A stretch of 10,035 bases of DNA from an uncultured Collinsella sp. GTDB taxonomy: Bacteria > Actinomycetota > Coriobacteriia > Coriobacteriales > Coriobacteriaceae. Made by a program: the position numbers and the translations under genes. The notes under the pieces were generated by a model that searched no databases, had not been told where the DNA came from, and saw only the letters and a program-made list of their open reading frames with translations. The stretch spans positions 1 to 10,035 of the forward strand of contig UQVD01000073.1 in the NCBI GenBank assembly GCA_900544385.1, read 5' to 3'. Shown piece after piece: positions 1 to 6,588 of the stretch. Positions within the stretch are counted from its first letter, which is position 1. Each line of letters opens with the position of its first letter.

Positions 1-32
1 CGTCGGCAGCGTCAGATGTGTATAAGAGACAG
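1..32 (+). other. Nextera (Tn5) sequencing adapter, not genomic
   Basis: This is the Illumina Nextera Read 1 transposase adapter missing only its first T. It ends with the 19-base Tn5 mosaic end at 14-32 (AGATGTGTATAAGAGACAG). It is exactly the reverse complement of positions 9985-10016. It is a library artefact left on the contig; genomic sequence begins at 33. Confidence 0.98.
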
Positions 33-66
33 GGGGAAAGGTGTTGAAAAATGGGGCAGTTCCCCA
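33..66 (+). promoter_or_regulatory. Putative MraZ operator: repeated TGGGG-type boxes over the promoter
   Basis: Seen: GGGG at 33-36 (its preceding base is lost to the adapter), a degenerate TGTTG at 42-46, and TGGGG at 52-56 form a 10-bp-period series of 5-bp boxes with 5-bp spacers. CCCCA at 62-66 adds an inverted box, giving the perfect dyad TGGGG-CAGTT-CCCCA at 52-66. Known: E. coli MraZ binds three TGGGN direct repeats separated by 5 bp upstream of its own gene and represses the dcw operon. Inferred: this is the operator for the mraZ product encoded just downstream. The boxes overlap the -35 and fill the -35/-10 spacer, which fits repression by blocking RNA polymerase. The middle box is weak, and further boxes may lie beyond the adapter cut. 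Confidence 0.6.
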
Positions 67-72
67 TATTAT
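44..72 (+). promoter_or_regulatory. Sigma70-type promoter of the dcw operon
   Basis: A -35 hexamer TTGAAA (44-49) and a -10 hexamer TATTAT (67-72) are separated by exactly 17 bp. Transcription would begin near 78-80, giving a leader of about 60 nt before the mraZ start codon. It is the best promoter-like pair in the window and sits where the main dcw promoter is expected. The -35/-10 spacer contains the TGGGG/CCCCA dyad. Confidence 0.7.
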
Positions 73-87
73 TGATGACGTCGACAG

Positions 88-104
88 GCGGGGTGGTTCC
101 CCGC
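88..104 (+). promoter_or_regulatory. Leader palindrome/hairpin GCGGGG-TGGTT-CCCCGC
   Basis: A perfect 6-bp inverted repeat with a 5-nt loop lies in the presumed 5' untranslated leader of mraZ. Its core, GGGGTGGTTCCCC (90-102), closely matches the upstream dyad GGGGCAGTTCCCC (53-65), 37 bp away. It could be a second operator site at DNA level or an RNA hairpin. UUCCCC (97-102) can alternatively pair with GGGGAG (128-133, one G-U pair), which overlaps the mraZ ribosome binding site. There is no following T-run, so it is not an intrinsic terminator. The function is inferred only. Confidence 0.45.
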
Positions 105-140
105 GTACGTGCCATCTGAGTAACCGAGGGGAGGGCGCAC

Positions 141-575
141 ATGGGAATGACTGGTGCATACGAGCGCAATCTCGATGCAAAAGGTCGTCTGTCCCTGCCT
201 GCACCCCTTCGCGAGGAGCTTGGAGAGCACGTTCGCGTGTTCAAAGCCCTGGATGTCGATGCTCTGTACGTGTTCTCTGCCGAGGCCTTCGATAAGTGGG
301 TCGAAGGACTCTTCGCGGGTCGTGAGGGCCACGAGGGTTTTAACCCGCGTGACATTAATGACCAGAAGCTCATGAGGGCGATCAACAAGCGCACCACGTC
401 GATGGACGTGGACAGCGCCGGTCGTATCGGTCTTTCCGAGTCTCTCCGCAAGCAGGCGAACCTCGACCGCGAGGTCACGGTTGTGGGCAACTACGACCAC
501 CTTGAGGTTTGGGATCGCGCCGCGGCCGATGAGGACGATGACGATGAGGCCCTGCTGGACCTCTTCTTCTCGTAA
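141..575 (+). CDS. mraZ: Transcriptional regulator MraZ
   Basis: 144 aa, close to the usual MraZ length of about 140-155. MraZ is an AbrB-fold (double-psi/swapped-hairpin) DNA-binding protein that forms ring oligomers and regulates the dcw operon. The two family-defining DxxxR motifs are visible: D12-A-K-G-R16 in the N-terminal half and D91-S-A-G-R95 in the C-terminal half, each followed by a hydrophobic strand. The C-terminus is strongly acidic (ADEDDDDEALLDLFFS). The start ATG is supported by a strong purine-rich site GGGAGG (129-134) 6 nt upstream; another ATG two codons later is less well spaced. It is the first gene of the operon, 20 bp before rsmH, and its own product probably acts on the boxes at 33-66. 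Stop is TAA. Confidence 0.97.
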   Translation: MGMTGAYERNLDAKGRLSLPAPLREELGEHVRVFKALDVDALYVFSAEAFDKWVEGLFAGREGHEGFNPRDINDQKLMRAINKRTTSMDVDSAGRIGLSESLRKQANLDREVTVVGNYDHLEVWDRAAADEDDDDEALLDLFFS

Positions 576-595
576 GGGCAAGGCACGGGTAACGG

Positions 596-1561
596 ATGGA
601 GCGTGGGATCTTGACACAAGAATATCGGCATGAACCTGTCATGCTCGGCGAAGTGCTTGAGTCGCTGCGGCTAAAGAGCGGCTCCGTTGTCTGCGATTGC
701 ACCCTTGGCGGTGCCGGCCATTCGGTAAAGATGGCCGCGCAGGTGGGGGAGACGGGCCTTTTGCTCGGCGTCGATCAGGACGACATGGCCCTCGAGGCCG
801 CTGGCGCCCGTCTGGACCGCGAGGTTCCCGGCGTTCCGCACCAGCTGCTGAAGGGCAACTTCGGCGACTTGGACGAGCTGCTTTGCTCGGCCGAGGTGCC
901 CGGGGTCGATGGCTTCCTGTTCGATTTGGGCGTTTCGTCACCGCAACTCGATATCCCTGGCAGGGGCTTTTCGTATAACGAGGACGCCCCATTGGACATG
1001 CGGATGGATCCGGGCAATAACACCTTAAACGCAGCTGAGGTCATCAACACCTATAACGAACACGACCTCGCCCGGATTCTACGCGTCTACGGCGAAGAGA
1101 AGTTCGCCTCGCAGATCGCGCGCGAGATCGTGCGCCGCCGTGAGCAAGAACCGATCGAAACCACCGGCCAATTTGTCGAGATCATCAAGGCGGGTATCCC
1201 AGCTGCCGCTCGTCGGCATGGTGGACACCCGGCCAAGAAAAGTTTCCAGGCCATTCGCATCGAGGTCAATCACGAGCTCGATGTGCTCGAACGAGGGCTT
1301 GATGCCGCCACCAGGTGGCTCAACCCGGGCGGACGTATCTGCGTCATCTCGTATCACTCGCTCGAGGACCGTATCGTAAAGAACCACTTTAAGGAGATGA
1401 GCCAGGGGTGCACGTGTCCGCCGGAGATTCCGGTGTGCGTGTGCGGCAACGTGCCGATACTCAAGGTCATCACCCGCAAACCCTTGGTTGCCCAGCCTGA
1501 TGAGGTTGAGCGCAACCCTCGGGCGAGATCAGCCAAAATCCGCGTGGCGCAGCGTCTGTAG
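596..1561 (+). CDS. rsmH: 16S rRNA (cytosine(1402)-N(4))-methyltransferase RsmH (MraW)
   Basis: 321 aa from ATG 596, usual family length about 310-320. RsmH uses S-adenosylmethionine to methylate N4 of C1402 in 16S rRNA in the ribosomal decoding centre. Visible motifs in order: the SAM-binding loop CDCTLGGAGH (33-42), acidic GVDQDD, FDLGVSSPQLD followed by GRGFSYNEDAPLDMRMD, HPAKKSFQAIRIEVNHEL, and SYHSLEDRIVK (252-262). Near the C-terminus is the cysteine cluster C272-T-C274-x6-C281-V-C283, common in this family. Start choice is uncertain. ATG 596 has only a weak upstream site. TTG 611 has GGAG (598-601) 9 nt upstream and would give a protein beginning MTQEYRHEPVML, close to typical RsmH N-termini. 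Position between mraZ and ftsL is canonical. Stop is TAG. Confidence 0.97.
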   Translation: MERGILTQEYRHEPVMLGEVLESLRLKSGSVVCDCTLGGAGHSVKMAAQVGETGLLLGVDQDDMALEAAGARLDREVPGVPHQLLKGNFGDLDELLCSAEVPGVDGFLFDLGVSSPQLDIPGRGFSYNEDAPLDMRMDPGNNTLNAAEVINTYNEHDLARILRVYGEEKFASQIAREIVRRREQEPIETTGQFVEIIKAGIPAAARRHGGHPAKKSFQAIRIEVNHELDVLERGLDAATRWLNPGGRICVISYHSLEDRIVKNHFKEMSQGCTCPPEIPVCVCGNVPILKVITRKPLVAQPDEVERNPRARSAKIRVAQRL

Positions 1562-1651
1562 GCGCGACCGCGCGATATTGGACCTCCCGCTCGCACCATA
1601 AACGAAGCTTAAACACACTACCAACGTACTCGGGATGGGAGGCGGCATATC
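1562..1651. other. Intergenic region between rsmH and ftsL-like gene
   Basis: This 90-bp gap ends in a strong ribosome binding site (GGGAGGCGG, 1637-1645) for the next gene. I see a TTGGAC (1578-1583) but no suitably spaced -10, no hairpin followed by a T-run, and no small ORF with a good start. The downstream genes are most simply read through from the mraZ promoter. Confidence 0.5.
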
Positions 1652-2122
1652 ATGGGCTACAACACTTCAAGCGCAGCACTCGCCTATGATATGAACGCCA
1701 TGCCCGCCTATCGTGAGACGCCGCAGGCCCCCGTTGCTCCCCGTGAGCAGCGCGCGCCGCGCTTTGATGTCTACACGGGCGCGGGCCGTCAGGCAAACCA
1801 GGCGGTAAGCCCGGTTTTCATGAGCGTTCTTAAAACGTTTTGCATCATTGCGGCTATCTTCATGACGATCGGCGTCGCCCGCGTGGCGCTCGCCGGCGTT
1901 ACGGCCCAGGTGCTCAACAGCAACGCCGAGCTTACCAGCACGCTCGAAAAGGCGACCGATGAGAGCTCCGACCTGGAGGTCATGCATTCGGTCTATGGCG
2001 CCGACACGCGCATTCGCGACCTTGCGGGCGCTTATGGCATGGTGGAGCCCAGCGAGAGCGTTACACTTGACTTTTCGCAGGATGCAGCCGCGGGCGCCAA
2101 CGCGACCGCGACCGCTCAGTAG
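1652..2122 (+). CDS. ftsL: FtsL/DivIC-like septum protein
   Basis: 156 aa, bitopic membrane protein. Layout: about 55 residues of Pro/Ala/Arg-rich cytoplasmic tail, one membrane segment at about 58-82 (VLKTFCIIAAIFMTIGVARV region), then a short heptad-like stretch (VLNSNAELTSTLEKATDESSDLEV). Next come RIRDLAGAYGMVEP (120-133) and an Ala/Thr-rich end. The pattern 'helix, then R-I-x-x-L-A-x-x-x-G-M-V-x-P' is typical of FtsL, which links FtsQ/DivIB and FtsB/DivIC to the FtsW-FtsI synthase. FtsL proteins diverge strongly, so the call rests on topology, this motif and the canonical place between rsmH and ftsI. The N-terminal tail is longer than in E. coli FtsL. Start has a strong SD (GGGAGGCGG) 6 nt upstream. 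Stop is TAG. Confidence 0.82.
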   Translation: MGYNTSSAALAYDMNAMPAYRETPQAPVAPREQRAPRFDVYTGAGRQANQAVSPVFMSVLKTFCIIAAIFMTIGVARVALAGVTAQVLNSNAELTSTLEKATDESSDLEVMHSVYGADTRIRDLAGAYGMVEPSESVTLDFSQDAAAGANATATAQ

Positions 2123-2139
2123 CAAGACGGTAGCTGAGT

Positions 2140-4005
2140 ATGACAAATGACTATCGCCGCGGTTCCGATGGGGGCCGCGGTTCTGGACGTCCCTCGTCGC
2201 GGGGACGTTCTGGTTATCAAGGAACGGGTCGGCAATCTTACAACGCCGGGCAGTCCCGTGGCAACGACCCGGCGTCGCGACTTCGCGGCTCGGGCGGCCC
2301 TCAAGTGCATAACACCAGGTCGCGCAAGAGTTCGTCGACCGAATGGCTCACAGGCGCACCTCTGCCTCGCCGCAAAGCCGTCATGGGCTTCATCGGGCTT
2401 GGCTTGGGCTTGGGCGTCTTTCGCCTTGCCGACTATCAAATTGTCGAAGCCGATAAACTGCGCGAGCGTGCCGATGCGCGCCGCCTGCTTGCGCAGACCC
2501 TCTATGCCAAACGCGGCACCATCTACGACCGCAACGGCAACGTGTTGGCGTCGTCGGTCGAATGTCGCAACATCGCCGTGAACCCGCAGCTTGTCGAGGA
2601 TGTTGACAAGACGGTGTCGGCGCTGGTCAAGGCAACTGGAATCGATAAAAAGACCTGCCGCAAGCTCGTTGAGTCCGATGGAACCTGGGTGTATATCAAG
2701 CGCCAGGTGGACGAAGACGATGTTGCGGCGCTGGAGAAGAAGAACCTGCCCGGCGTGCTTTTTGAGCAGGCCATGAAGCGCGTATATCCATACGGCAATC
2801 TGGCATCGCAGGTGCTGGGTGTAGTGAATGTAGACAACGACGGCTTGACGGGTCTCGAAAAGCAATACAACAAGCTTCTGACCGGCACGAACGGTTCTCT
2901 CGTACGCGAGCGCGCGAGGGACGGCAGCTATATCGCGGGCGGTGCCTATAAAAAGGTGGCTGCGGTCGACGGCGTTGATATCGTGACGACGCTCGACGTC
3001 AATATCCAGCGTGCGGCCGAGGATGCCCTGGCAGAGGCAGTTGAGAAGACTAAGTCCAAGAACGGCTCGGCGCTGGTCACCGATCCTACGACAGGCGAGA
3101 TCTTGGCAGCCTGCTCGTACCCGACTTACGACCAGACCGATCTGGAAAACGCCAAGACCGAGGATATGAACTTGCGCCTGGTCACCGACGCCTACGAGCC
3201 CGGCTCGGTTTTTAAGACGCTCGTGGCGGGCGCCGGCTTCGACTTGGGCGTCGTGCGATCGAGTACGTCGTTTGAGGTGCCGGCGAGCATCAAGGTGGGC
3301 GACGATACCGTCACCGATGCCGACAAGCGCGACTATGCCATGACCATGGATGTGCGCGAGATGATGCGCCGTTCGTCCAACGTGGGCTTTGTCCTGGTGG
3401 GGCGCAAGATCGGTGCCGACGACTTTGCCGCCTATGTGGACAAGTGGGGCATCGGTCACAGCTCCGGTGTCGATTTTCCGGGCGAGAGCCTGGGTATCGT
3501 CAAGGAGCGTGACCAGTATGACGGCGCCACGCTGGGCTCGATGAGTTTTGGACAGGCATTGTCCGTCTCGCCGATTGAGATCGCACGTGCCGTGGGCGGT
3601 ATCGCCAACGGCGGCGTGATGATGACCCCGCACTTCTATAAGTCCAGCAAAGGAGACGAGAAGGACTGGGGCGAAGGCGAGCGTGCGATTTCTGAGGATG
3701 CCGCATCTCAGGTGACATCGTGCATGCAGACGGTCGTGTCCGAGGGAACGGGCGTTGGCGGCGCGGTTGATGGCTATGACGTGGCGGGTAAGACCGGTAC
3801 GGCCGAACGAGCCGACGAGAACGGCGGCTACCTCAAGGAGAACTACATGTCGTCCTTTATGGGCTTTGCACCGGCACAATCGCCCAAGGTGCTGTGCTAT
3901 ATCACGCTCGACGGAACGCCGAGCGGCTCGGATGCCGCTGCGGTGCCGTTCCAGTCCATTATGGCCAACGCGCTCGACGTGCTGGGTATCCCGCACACGA
4001 GGTAG
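2140..4005 (+). CDS. ftsI: Class B penicillin-binding protein, septal transpeptidase FtsI (PBP3-like)
   Basis: 621 aa. It crosslinks septal peptidoglycan as the transpeptidase partner of FtsW. Domains: residues 1-75 form an Arg/Gly/Ser-rich, probably disordered cytoplasmic tail, followed by one membrane anchor at about 80-98. The pedestal domain includes AKRGTIYDRNGNVLASS, and the transpeptidase domain follows. Catalytic motifs are intact: S356-V-F-K359 (SxxK nucleophile), S412-S-N414 (SxN) and K551-T-G-T554 (KTG). No PASTA repeats follow; the protein ends soon after the transpeptidase fold. The start is fixed by an in-frame TAG at 2131-2133, although its ribosome binding site is weak, suggesting coupling to ftsL 17 bp upstream. 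murE does not follow it, unlike the usual order. FtsI is preferred over other class B PBPs because of its place after ftsL. Stop is TAG. Confidence 0.95.
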   Translation: MTNDYRRGSDGGRGSGRPSSRGRSGYQGTGRQSYNAGQSRGNDPASRLRGSGGPQVHNTRSRKSSSTEWLTGAPLPRRKAVMGFIGLGLGLGVFRLADYQIVEADKLRERADARRLLAQTLYAKRGTIYDRNGNVLASSVECRNIAVNPQLVEDVDKTVSALVKATGIDKKTCRKLVESDGTWVYIKRQVDEDDVAALEKKNLPGVLFEQAMKRVYPYGNLASQVLGVVNVDNDGLTGLEKQYNKLLTGTNGSLVRERARDGSYIAGGAYKKVAAVDGVDIVTTLDVNIQRAAEDALAEAVEKTKSKNGSALVTDPTTGEILAACSYPTYDQTDLENAKTEDMNLRLVTDAYEPGSVFKTLVAGAGFDLGVVRSSTSFEVPASIKVGDDTVTDADKRDYAMTMDVREMMRRSSNVGFVLVGRKIGADDFAAYVDKWGIGHSSGVDFPGESLGIVKERDQYDGATLGSMSFGQALSVSPIEIARAVGGIANGGVMMTPHFYKSSKGDEKDWGEGERAISEDAASQVTSCMQTVVSEGTGVGGAVDGYDVAGKTGTAERADENGGYLKENYMSSFMGFAPAQSPKVLCYITLDGTPSGSDAAAVPFQSIMANALDVLGIPHTR

Positions 4006-4131
4006 GGGGTTACAATCTTTGGGGCCTGGTTTGTTGTCCCATATGAGGGTGTTCACATGCCCTGCACCACGCATGCGCGGCGCTGGGATACAATACGCCG
4101 ATAGCATTATTAGGTTTACAGGGGAGCTGCA
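4006..4131. other. Spacer between ftsI and murF where murE is usually found
   Basis: This 126-bp gap is the longest genomic gap between genes inside the cluster. It carries no recognisable gene or gene remnant. It ends in a good ribosome binding site (AGGGGAG, 4120-4126) for murF. It contains two TACAAT hexamers (4011-4016 and 4089-4094) and short dyads such as CATGC/GCATG (4056-4060 / 4071-4075), but no T-run terminator. In the ftsI/murF reading frame its only stops are TAG at 4102 and 4111. Confidence 0.6.
4089..4094 (+). promoter_or_regulatory. Possible -10 box of an internal promoter for murF
   Basis: TACAAT is one base from TATAAT and lies about 38 bp before the murF start, in the longest genomic gap of the cluster. 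No convincing -35 hexamer lies 16-19 bp upstream and there is no TG extension, so this is a weak candidate only. Confidence 0.25.
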
Positions 4132-5556
4132 ATGATAGAGATCGCCGTCAACAACCTCGCGGCCGCAACAGGGGCCCGAACCGTGACGGGAGAAGCCGAT
4201 CGGGTATGCCGCGGGTGCGTTATCGACTCGCGCCAGGTCGAGGAAGGGACGATTTTCGTCGCCTTTCCCGGTGAAAACGTCGACGGCAATGATTTTGCTT
4301 CCCGTGCCGTCCAGTCGGGTGCCGGCGCCGTCGTGATGACGCGTGAGCCCGAGGCCGAGCTGGTCTCGCTGGCACAGGACAGGGGCTGTGCCATCTTGCT
4401 GACCGATGATCCCGAGGAGTTTCTGCTGCGTTTGGCGCACACGTATCGCCTGGAGCTTGGCTGCCTGGTCGTTGGCATTACCGGTTCCATCGGCAAGACG
4501 ACAACCAAGGACGTGCTCGCCGCTGTGCTCGCCAAGCGCTATCGTGTCTGGGCCACCAAGGGCAATTTCAATAACCTGATCGGCATGCCGCTCACGGTGC
4601 TTTCCGCTCCGGCCGATACCGAGGTCCTGGTGCTCGAGATGGGCATGAACCATTTCCACGAGATTGAGCGCCTGTCCAAGTCCGCCAATCCCAACCTTGC
4701 CATCGTGAGCAAGATTGGTACCTCTCACATCGGCATTTTGGGCAGCCGCGAGAACATCGCCCGCGCTAAGGCCGAGATTGTCCAGGGTATGCGCGCCGCC
4801 GGCGACTATTTGCCGCTGCTGGTTTTGGGCGGTGAGGACGACTTTACGCCGTTCATTCGCGATACGTTCGCCCAGCCTGCTGGTATCGACGTGATGCTGG
4901 CCGGCGTCTCGGACGATGATGAGGTCCGCGCCCGCGACATTCGTGTTGATGACGAGGGCCGTCCGGTCTTTACGCTCGATTTTGGCCAGGGCGAGACGAT
5001 CGATACCATGCTTGCCATCCCCGGCGTGCAGTCCGTCCCAAATGCCGTTAAGGCCGCCGCGGTTGCCTATCGCCTGGGCCTGACGCCCGAGCAGATCGAT
5101 GCTGCCTTTAGGGGCCTCACGATCACCGGTCACCGCCAGGAGATCAAGCGCGCCAAGAGCGGTGCCCGCGTCATCGACGATTCCTATAACGCCAGCGCCG
5201 AATCCATGGCTGCTGGTCTCGATTTACTGTGCTCGCTTTCGTGCACGGGGTCTCGCATGGCGATCCTGGGCGAGATGGGCGAGATGGGCGATGAGGCTCC
5301 TCGCATGCATGAGCTCGTGGGCGCCTATGCCGCCGCCAAGAAGCTCGACATGCTGGCGTGCGTGGGCGGTGAGCTGGCCCAGCTTATGGCCGATGCCGCG
5401 CGCATGATGGGCATGGACGAGGACCGCATCCAGGTGTTCTCCGATTATCAGCAGGTGCTCGACCACATGGGCGGCGCGCTTGAAAAACATGATGTTGTAC
5501 TGGTCAAGGGTTCCCGCTTTGTTGAGCTCGACCGCTTTGTGGAAGGTGTGTGCTAG
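4132..5556 (+). CDS. murF: UDP-N-acetylmuramoyl-tripeptide--D-alanyl-D-alanine ligase MurF
   Basis: 474 aa, a normal MurF length. It is a cytoplasmic ATP-dependent ligase that adds D-Ala-D-Ala to UDP-MurNAc-tripeptide. Visible: N-terminal substrate domain with VIDSRQVEEGTIFVAFPGEN; ATP loop G115-ITGSIGKTTTK with K122; KGNFNNLIGMPLT (143-155); EMGMNHFHEIERL (169-181); GTSHIGILGSRENIARAKAEI; and C-terminal IDDSYNASAESM with D349/D350. The KGNFNN and DDSYNA motifs point to MurF, not MurE. The Walker loop has Ile where most Mur ligases have Asn (GSIGKT for GSNGKT). Start ATG has AGGGGAG 5 nt upstream. It opens the tight block with mraY (3-bp gap). It contains a TTA codon (5224-5226), a codon scarce in this window. 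Stop is TAG. Confidence 0.96.
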   Translation: MIEIAVNNLAAATGARTVTGEADRVCRGCVIDSRQVEEGTIFVAFPGENVDGNDFASRAVQSGAGAVVMTREPEAELVSLAQDRGCAILLTDDPEEFLLRLAHTYRLELGCLVVGITGSIGKTTTKDVLAAVLAKRYRVWATKGNFNNLIGMPLTVLSAPADTEVLVLEMGMNHFHEIERLSKSANPNLAIVSKIGTSHIGILGSRENIARAKAEIVQGMRAAGDYLPLLVLGGEDDFTPFIRDTFAQPAGIDVMLAGVSDDDEVRARDIRVDDEGRPVFTLDFGQGETIDTMLAIPGVQSVPNAVKAAAVAYRLGLTPEQIDAAFRGLTITGHRQEIKRAKSGARVIDDSYNASAESMAAGLDLLCSLSCTGSRMAILGEMGEMGDEAPRMHELVGAYAAAKKLDMLACVGGELAQLMADAARMMGMDEDRIQVFSDYQQVLDHMGGALEKHDVVLVKGSRFVELDRFVEGVC

Positions 5557-5559
5557 CCC

Positions 5560-6579
5560 ATGTTCGGCAATCCCTCGTATCCAACGTATCAGGCTTTTTT
5601 GGGGCTTGGCATCGCTGCCGCCATTGCGCTGCTGCTCATGCCGTGGTGGATCAAGCTGCTCAAGGTCGAGGGTATCGGCCAGCAGGTCCGAGCCGACGGC
5701 CCCAAGCGTCATTTGGTTAAGCAGGGAACGCCCACCATGGGTGGCGTTGTCATCCTCGTCGCGATCTCGCTGACCTGCCTGCTGATGGGCAAGCTCACCA
5801 CCGAGCTCGTGCTCGTGCTGCTCGCCACGCTGGCGACCGGCGTGCTGGGCCTGATCGACGACCTGACCTCCGTTACGCATGGGCGCTCGCTCGGTCTGAC
5901 GCCTCATGCCAAGATGATCGGCCTAACCATTATCTGTGTCACCTTTACGGTACTTGCCGTCAACTGGTGCGGCGTCGCCCCCGAGATTCGTTTTCCCGGC
6001 GGCCTGACGATTGACCTCGGTGTTCTTTCGACTACCATCTGCGGCCTTTCGTTCCCGTGGCTCTACATTGTCTTTTGCTGGCTGGTGATCGCCGGTCTTT
6101 CTAATGCCGTGAACCTGACCGATGGCCTTGATGGTCTTGCTGGCGGCACCTCTATGATTGCCATGCTCGCCATGGCTGCCATGGCGTTTTTGCACGGAGA
6201 CGTGAACCTGTCCATCTTCTGCACCGCGTGTGCCGGTGCCTGCTTGGGCTTTCTGTGGTTCAATTGCTACCCGGCGAGCATCTTTATGGGCGATACCGGC
6301 TCGCTTGCCCTGGGTGCCGCTTTTGCCTGCACCTCCATCATGACCAACACCGAAGTCGTTTCCCTCATCATCGGCGGTCTGTTTATCGTCGAGACTCTGT
6401 CGGTCATGATCCAGGTTGTCTATTTCCACTTTACGCACAAGCGCGTCTTCCTTATGGCGCCCATTCATCATCATTTCGAAAAGAAGGGCTGGGCCGAGAC
6501 CAAGGTCGTTATCCGTTTTTGGATTATCGCCGCGGCCTTTGGCGCCGTTGGCCTCGCCCTGTTCTTCCAGTTGGGATAG
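5560..6579 (+). CDS. mraY: Phospho-N-acetylmuramoyl-pentapeptide-transferase MraY
   Basis: 339 aa polytopic membrane enzyme with about ten hydrophobic segments. It transfers phospho-MurNAc-pentapeptide to undecaprenyl phosphate, making lipid I. Visible motifs: HLVKQGTPTMGG in the N-terminal third; the DD pair D100-D101 in GLIDDLTSVTHGRSLGLT; the signature N182-AVNLTDGLDGLAGG with D188 and D191; FMGDTGSLALG with D245; and MAPIHHHFEKKGW with H303-H304-H305, then a final membrane segment. The residue three after the second Asp is Ser104, where some MraY proteins (DDxxK) have Lys. The start lies 3 bp after the murF stop. Its likely ribosome binding site, GGAAGG (5541-5546), lies inside murF, implying translational coupling. 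Stop is TAG. Confidence 0.98.
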   Translation: MFGNPSYPTYQAFLGLGIAAAIALLLMPWWIKLLKVEGIGQQVRADGPKRHLVKQGTPTMGGVVILVAISLTCLLMGKLTTELVLVLLATLATGVLGLIDDLTSVTHGRSLGLTPHAKMIGLTIICVTFTVLAVNWCGVAPEIRFPGGLTIDLGVLSTTICGLSFPWLYIVFCWLVIAGLSNAVNLTDGLDGLAGGTSMIAMLAMAAMAFLHGDVNLSIFCTACAGACLGFLWFNCYPASIFMGDTGSLALGAAFACTSIMTNTEVVSLIIGGLFIVETLSVMIQVVYFHFTHKRVFLMAPIHHHFEKKGWAETKVVIRFWIIAAAFGAVGLALFFQLG

Positions 6580-6588
6580 TGGTCTTTC

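Noticed and set aside
1583..1642. CCTCCC (1583-1588) pairing with GGGAGG (1637-1642) to mask the ftsL ribosome binding site
   Set aside because: Only 6 bp across a 48-nt loop with no extension; expected by chance with any strong Shine-Dalgarno in GC-rich DNA.
4006..4131. Spacer as a decayed murE remnant or a small gene
   Set aside because: In-frame translation shows no Mur ligase motif, it has two further TAG codons, and no ORF in it has a ribosome binding site.
2116..5133. Open reading frame of about 1000 codons on the minus strand across ftsI, the spacer and part of murF
   Set aside because: It is in exact antiphase with ftsI and murF, so it stays open merely because those genes avoid TTA, CTA and TCA codons. 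It runs through the 126-bp spacer by the same-frame coincidence, and the sense genes have intact catalytic motifs.
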